Shown: piece after piece, positions 60,601-64,000 of the stretch
Layout: each line of letters begins with the position of its first letter
How positions within the stretch are numbered: the first letter of the stretch is position 1
Origin: Ralstonia insidiosa
GTDB taxonomy: Bacteria; Pseudomonadota; Gammaproteobacteria; Burkholderiales; Burkholderiaceae
DNA: 64,000 nt
Reading direction: 5' to 3'
Assembly: GCF_008801405.1 (NCBI RefSeq)
Contig: NZ_VZPV01000001.1
Span: forward strand, 620,001 to 684,000
Notes under the pieces: model-generated
Seen by the model: the letters and a program-made list of their open reading frames with translations, nothing else
The model's database searches: none
Told to the model about the DNA's origin: nothing
Made by a program: the position numbers and the translations under genes

Positions 60601-61205
60601 AATCGCTAACGCTGCCCCACGTTGTGGTGGCGATGAGCATCGTGGCGACCGGCGCGGCATGGGCCCAGGGGACACCGCTGTCTGCCGCGATCGATGGGGG
60701 TGCCGCTGCCAACACGGCCGGACGCATCGCCGTCAATCAGGTGTCGGGGGGCGGTAACGCCCAGGCAAACCTGGCGGCCTTGTCGACCGATGCAGCCGGC
60801 GTCGTGTCATCACAGGTTGTCGGGCGAGCCGCACCCGGCCTGTCGGCATCGAGCCGCCTGGCGGGGGCGTCCTTCAATGGCGCGGCGGGGCTGGTGTCGA
60901 TCAACCAAGCCAGCGGTGCCGGCAATGCGCAAGTGAACGTCGCGGTAATAGCCCCCACCGCTTCCGTTATGCAACAGCAATCCCACCACATTGAGCCACT
61001 TGCCGACAGCGCGCTGTCTGGCGTGGCAGTGCAGTCTCGTCGTCAGGATGCCGCGCCCGCGGCGGAGGGTAGGCAAGACGCGTCGATCGCATCGACCGCG
61101 TTGCGCAATACCTCCGGCGTTGTGCAGGTGAACCAGGCGGCAGGAACGGGGAATGTCGTATCCAACGTCTTTGTGCTCCGTCCCCCGGCGGGCACTCTTT
61201 TTTAA
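60597..61205 (+). CDS. Exported repeat protein, probable minor fibre subunit (FapB-like)
   Basis: 202 aa from a GTG at 60597. A signal peptide (LPHVVVAMSIVATGAAWAQ) is followed by three spaced repeats: GRIAVNQVSGGGNAQANLAAL (about 42-62), GLVSINQASGAGNAQVNVAV (98-117) and GVVQVNQAAGTGNVVSNVFVL (174-194). The linkers are Ser/Gln/Ala-rich. The repeats form a G-x-V/I-x-x-N-Q-x-x-G-x-G-N pattern that fits stacked beta-hairpins of a functional amyloid. The start lies in the stop codon of the previous gene. Assignment as nucleator or minor subunit is an inference from position and size. Confidence 0.72.
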   Translation: MKSLTLPHVVVAMSIVATGAAWAQGTPLSAAIDGGAAANTAGRIAVNQVSGGGNAQANLAALSTDAAGVVSSQVVGRAAPGLSASSRLAGASFNGAAGLVSINQASGAGNAQVNVAVIAPTASVMQQQSHHIEPLADSALSGVAVQSRRQDAAPAAEGRQDASIASTALRNTSGVVQVNQAAGTGNVVSNVFVLRPPAGTLF

Positions 61206-61230
61206 CAGCAACAAAGGAAGGGAGATCACC

Positions 61231-62010
61231 ATGAAAGCCAAACTGACTGCCATTGCTGTACTCGCCCTGCTTGCTGCAGGTGCCGCCCAGGCCCAGAGCC
61301 GCGACGAAGGTCCGCGCTCTTCCGGGGCGGTCATCAGCAACGTGACCGAGATCAGCAATGACATCTATGTGCGGGGCTACGGCCTGGCACTGGGTTTTGT
61401 GCCGTTCAGCTCGGAATCGTCGGCCGTTGTCGATTCCACGCAGAGCAGCAACAACAACTCGGTCGACCTGCCGCGCGGCAGCAACACGGCGACGGTTGAT
61501 GGACAAGCGCTCAAGGGCGCGCAGGGTGCGGTGGGCGTGAACGTAACGTCAGGCGCAGGCAACGTCCAGTCCAACGACGTGGCACTGGCTGCAGTGGATG
61601 CCGGCAAGGTGTTCGCCTCCGCGCAGGTGTTCAACACCCAGTCGGACCCGGGTGAGTCTCTGTCAATCGGCAATGCCGTCAACAAGGCATCGCTGGGCGG
61701 CAGCGCACTCAACGGCGCTAAGGGCACCATTGGCGTGAACATCGCCGCAGGTGCAGGCGAGCTGCAAGAAAACGGCATGGCGGCATCGACCAACAGCTCG
61801 GGCCGTATCGCCAAGGCAACCGACTACAACAAGCAGTCGGCCGACAACAACTCGCTGCGTCTGAATGGTTGCGATCCGACCAATGTTGCATCGCTGAACG
61901 GTACCGCGCTGATGAACGCCATGGGCAATATCGGCGTGAACATCGCCGCTGGCGCGGGTAACCTGCAGCACAACGGTCTGGCAATCGCCACCGCCAAGGG
62001 CGCGAACTAA
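61231..62010 (+). CDS. Exported repeat protein, probable main amyloid subunit (FapC-like)
   Basis: 259 aa with a clean signal peptide (LTAIAVLALLAAGAAQAQ, cleavage near residue 22). Three repeats sit about 66 residues apart: NTATVDGQALKGAQGAVGVN... (85-121), NKASLGGSALNGAKGTIGVN... (149-186) and NVASLNGTALMNAMGNIGVN... (218-254). Each ends with a G-x-G-N/E-x-Q-x-N turn. Linkers are Ser/Asn-rich and flexible. There is only one Cys (residue 214), unlike the CxxC pair of Pseudomonas FapC. A strong AAGGAAGGGAG ribosome site precedes the ATG, in line with high expression of a structural subunit. Confidence 0.75.
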   Translation: MKAKLTAIAVLALLAAGAAQAQSRDEGPRSSGAVISNVTEISNDIYVRGYGLALGFVPFSSESSAVVDSTQSSNNNSVDLPRGSNTATVDGQALKGAQGAVGVNVTSGAGNVQSNDVALAAVDAGKVFASAQVFNTQSDPGESLSIGNAVNKASLGGSALNGAKGTIGVNIAAGAGELQENGMAASTNSSGRIAKATDYNKQSADNNSLRLNGCDPTNVASLNGTALMNAMGNIGVNIAAGAGNLQHNGLAIATAKGAN

Positions 62011-62075
62011 AGCAACGTCCGTTCACCCGGCCGTGAGCCAGCGGTCGGGTGTCTGGTCCCCTTGGGGGGGGAGTC

Positions 62076-62792
62076 ATGCGACTGAACCGGCGATCAATGG
62101 GCACGATTGGGTTGTGTCTCCTCTGCACATGCGGCTTGTGGGCAGCACAGGCAGGCGCCCAGGAGAGCGCGATCGCGTTACGCGCGGATAGTGAGATGCC
62201 GTTGAACAAGCCGGTCAAGAGTATGGCGGAGCTACGCTATCGCAGCGTCATGCGCCAGCAGCAGGATTTCAGTTGTGGGGCTGCCGCGGTCGGCACGTTG
62301 CTGCGCTATGCCTATGGCATGGACATCGACGAGCGCCGTGTCATTGCCGACATGATGAACGTGAGCGACCCGAAGCAGGTCGCCGAGCAGGGATTCTCCA
62401 TGCTCGATATGCGCAACTACGTGCAGACACTGGGCTTTCGTGGCCGAGGCTACCGTGTCGACATGGCGGCGTTGCGTGATCTGGCGATCCCGGTGATCGT
62501 CTTGCTGAGCGTGAACGGGTACCAACACTTCGTGGTCGTCAAACGTGCGGCCCAGGGGCGGGTGTTCATCGCCGACCCTGCACTGGGTAACCGCATCATG
62601 CAGGAGTGGGAATTTGCGCCTGCGTGGAACGGCCTTGTATTCGCAATTGTCGGCGACGTGTCCGTCCAGGCCGATTCCGGATTGATGCAGACCAATGCTC
62701 CTACCTTGCGTGCGCGTGAGAATGCCGCGTTCTCCGGTGGGGCGCTGCCGATCCAGATGGAATTCGGGCCTGCTCGGTGGGACCTGTTCTGA
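62076..62792 (+). CDS. C39-type cysteine peptidase (FapD-like)
   Basis: 238 aa. After a signal sequence (GTIGLCLLCTCGLWAAQAGAQ) comes a peptidase C39 domain. The catalytic Cys is in QQDFSCGAAAVGTLLRYAYG (Cys 67), the His in NGYQHFVVVKR (His 151) and the Asp in VFIADPALGNR (Asp 167). All three sites are intact, so it should be an active protease. In the Fap system FapD processes or enables secretion of the fibre subunits. The start at 62076 follows a GGGGGGG run. Stop and next start overlap (TGATG at 62790-62794). Confidence 0.85.
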   Translation: MRLNRRSMGTIGLCLLCTCGLWAAQAGAQESAIALRADSEMPLNKPVKSMAELRYRSVMRQQQDFSCGAAAVGTLLRYAYGMDIDERRVIADMMNVSDPKQVAEQGFSMLDMRNYVQTLGFRGRGYRVDMAALRDLAIPVIVLLSVNGYQHFVVVKRAAQGRVFIADPALGNRIMQEWEFAPAWNGLVFAIVGDVSVQADSGLMQTNAPTLRARENAAFSGGALPIQMEFGPARWDLF

Positions 62793-63598
62793 TGAAAACC
62801 AAGACACTCGCATGGATGCTGCCGCTGGCGTATGCCGGCTGGTGTACCGGCGCCAGCGCTGGGACGCTTCCCAACCTTGCCGAGGCGTCCGACGCGCACG
62901 ACAGTGCCGTGTTGTTTCATTCCGGTACCGTTGTCGAGCTGGCCGATGATGGCGAGCTGGCCCAACAGCGCGGCAAATACCTGGGCGCAAGCATCGTTAG
63001 CGGCTTCATGATTGAAATGGCCTCGCAATGGCGCAACGAGGCCGGACAGGCAGCGGCTGAAGCCCGAATACTGGCGACCAACCTGCGCAGCAGTACCGCC
63101 AATGTTGCGGTGAGCACGCAGGCATCCGTGCAGATGGGCGCTGGCGCCCTGGCAGGCGCCTCGTCCGGGGCGACCGCCTCGGGTGGGGCTGGGGTACAGG
63201 TCAATGGTGTCGGCCAGGTGACACAGGTGGCTGGCAACAACAATCTGGCCAGTAACACCACATCCATCTCGATGCAGGCCGCTCCATTGCCTACACTGCC
63301 TTCGGGCAGTGCGTTGGCGACGGCGGCACAGAACGGATTTACCGCTCAGGCCCAGGCGGGCGCGGGCGGCGTGCAGGTTGCCATCACCAGCCCGATGGGC
63401 GTTGCCTCGCAGTCGGTGACACCCAATCTGGCCGGGGCGGCGGGGAGCGTGATGCAGGTGGCGCAAATGGCGGGCAATGCGCAGCTGATTGCCAACCAGT
63501 TGTCGATCCAGCTGCAGATCCAGACGATGTCGCGCCAACAGCTGGCTCAGATCGGCGTGGCGCAGGCATTGCAGGCGGTGGCGGGTTTACGCCGCTAG
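62792..63598 (+). CDS. Exported protein, possible FapE-like fibre component
   Basis: 268 aa. Signal peptide (LAWMLPLAYAGWCTGASAG), then a helical N-terminal half (EAGQAAAEARILATNLRSSTANV). A Gly/Ala/Ser-rich part with the motif VNGVGQVTQVAGNNNLASNT (about 140-160) recalls, but does not repeat, the neighbour repeats. The C-terminus is Gln-rich and helical (LIANQLSIQLQIQTMSRQQLAQIG). The family is not recognised; position and composition suggest an export partner or minor fibre component. Confidence 0.65.
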   Translation: MKTKTLAWMLPLAYAGWCTGASAGTLPNLAEASDAHDSAVLFHSGTVVELADDGELAQQRGKYLGASIVSGFMIEMASQWRNEAGQAAAEARILATNLRSSTANVAVSTQASVQMGAGALAGASSGATASGGAGVQVNGVGQVTQVAGNNNLASNTTSISMQAAPLPTLPSGSALATAAQNGFTAQAQAGAGGVQVAITSPMGVASQSVTPNLAGAAGSVMQVAQMAGNAQLIANQLSIQLQIQTMSRQQLAQIGVAQALQAVAGLRR

Positions 63599-63695
63599 AC
63601 GTGGCGAGGCAGAATTCCCTATAACAGCGCAATAAAAGAACGCACAGGCAGGCAGTGAGAGTCGGCGCTTGGCAATTGGGCCTGCGCGCCGAAAT

Positions 63696-63713
63696 GGAGG
63701 CTCTTCAGCCTCC
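63696..63713 (+). promoter_or_regulatory. Hairpin before the last operon gene
   Basis: GGAGGCT / AGCCTCC with a CTTC loop, in the only sizeable gap (137 bases) of the operon. No T-run follows, so it is more likely an mRNA-stability or partial attenuation element than a true terminator. Confidence 0.4.
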
Positions 63714-63735
63714 GCCTTGCTTTCCGGGGGGAAAC

Positions 63736-64000
63736 ATGGGACACCGACGCACGGCAGTGGCGTGGGCAGTGGCATGTTGGTCGTTGCTTCCTGCAGCGGC
63801 TTGGGCGCAGTCGGCACAGTCCGACGACAGCTCCTTCGACGCGCGGCTGGCGCGCCTGCAGCGCATCATTGAACGGCAGCAAAAGATCATTGACGCGTTG
63901 GAAGAGCGTGTCGGCGATCTAGAGCTTGTGCGTGTACGTGGGCGAGGTGTCGGCGGTGGCAACACACAGGCACCGGCGGCGGCTTCAACGACAGCAACAC
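63736..64000 (+). CDS. N-terminal part of probable outer membrane channel (FapF-like), cut by window end
   Basis: Partial: 88 codons are visible. Signal peptide (AVAWAVACWSLLPAAAWAQ) followed by a heptad-repeat coiled coil (DARLARLQRIIERQQKIIDALEERVGDLELV), then a Gly/Thr/Ala-rich linker. FapF of Pseudomonas starts in the same way, with a coiled coil plugging a trimeric beta-barrel. The barrel part lies outside the window. The ATG at 63736 follows GGGGGGAAAC. Confidence 0.65.
   Translation, partial: MGHRRTAVAWAVACWSLLPAAAWAQSAQSDDSSFDARLARLQRIIERQQKIIDALEERVGDLELVRVRGRGVGGGNTQAPAAASTTAT

Noticed and set aside
60094..62792. Bacteriocin/microcin maturation locus because of the C39 peptidase
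   Set aside because: No ABC transporter is fused or adjacent, and the exported proteins have ordinary signal peptides without a double-glycine leader.
60094..63598. Curli (Csg) system
   Set aside because: Repeats lack the Ser-x5-Gln-x-Gly-x-Gly-Asn-x-Ala-x3-Gln curli pattern, and no CsgG/CsgE/CsgF-like proteins are present; the C39 peptidase points to Fap instead.

Overview
The window looks like chromosome of a high-GC betaproteobacterium, most likely the genus Ralstonia (Burkholderiaceae). The basis is strong G/C bias in third codon positions, many LysR-type regulators, a type-2 argC, and housekeeping runs typical of the group (metK - two LpxL-like acyltransferases - dapF; pyrE/xth/argC; glmU-glmS). 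No database was available, so the genus is an inference. No rRNA, tRNA, CRISPR array, transposase or prophage gene was recognised.

Layout. 1-765: no convincing gene. 766-4550: GntR regulator with a complete polar amino-acid-type ABC importer. 4719-9104: bestrophin-like channel, AraC-like and Crp/Fnr-like regulators, acyl-CoA synthetase. 9185-18904: accessory functions: beta-propeller lipoprotein, GNAT, a broken sigma-factor/CMD chimera, a deacetylase-isomerase-MFS operon with divergent LysR, a GST, an HPP/CBS membrane protein and an AraC regulator. 18904-30610: two overlapping lipoprotein genes, then mostly core genes (metK, two lipid A acyltransferases, dapF, ppk2, pyrE, xth, argC) followed by SPFH and YdcF proteins. 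30702-37044: MarR/nitroreductase/EamA unit with matching operators, lipoprotein, M48 protease, AmpG permease. 37049-42743: MidA-like methyltransferase, FolM-like reductase with FolB, and arginase plus ornithine aminotransferase with a divergent LysR gene. 42847-48539: TetR-controlled ABC efflux operon (HlyD-like lipoprotein, ATPase, ABC-2 permease, NodT-like outer membrane channel). Its last gene sits between two inverted copies of a ~225 bp repeat. 48822-55340: panE, ttcA, a DUF6279-like lipoprotein, glmU, glmS. 55499-59716: accessory GST-SDR-hydrolase-SDR operon with divergent LysR.

The most interesting part is 60052-64000, which runs off the window. It is a tightly packed operon of exported proteins. 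Two carry internal repeats of the form G-x-V/I-x-V-N-x-A/S-x-G-x-G-N-x-x-x-N, one is a C39-type cysteine peptidase with an intact Cys/His/Asp set, and the last, truncated gene encodes a signal peptide followed by a coiled coil. This matches the logic of the Fap functional-amyloid system of Pseudomonas (repeat-bearing fibre subunits, FapD C39 protease, FapF outer membrane channel), but in a diverged form with only one Cys in the main subunit and two components I cannot assign. A near-consensus sigma-54 promoter lies just before the first gene.

Other points worth attention: a likely leaderless TetR mRNA whose operator lies inside its own promoter, a MarR operator repeated before two target genes, and the chimeric pseudogene at 11507-11786.
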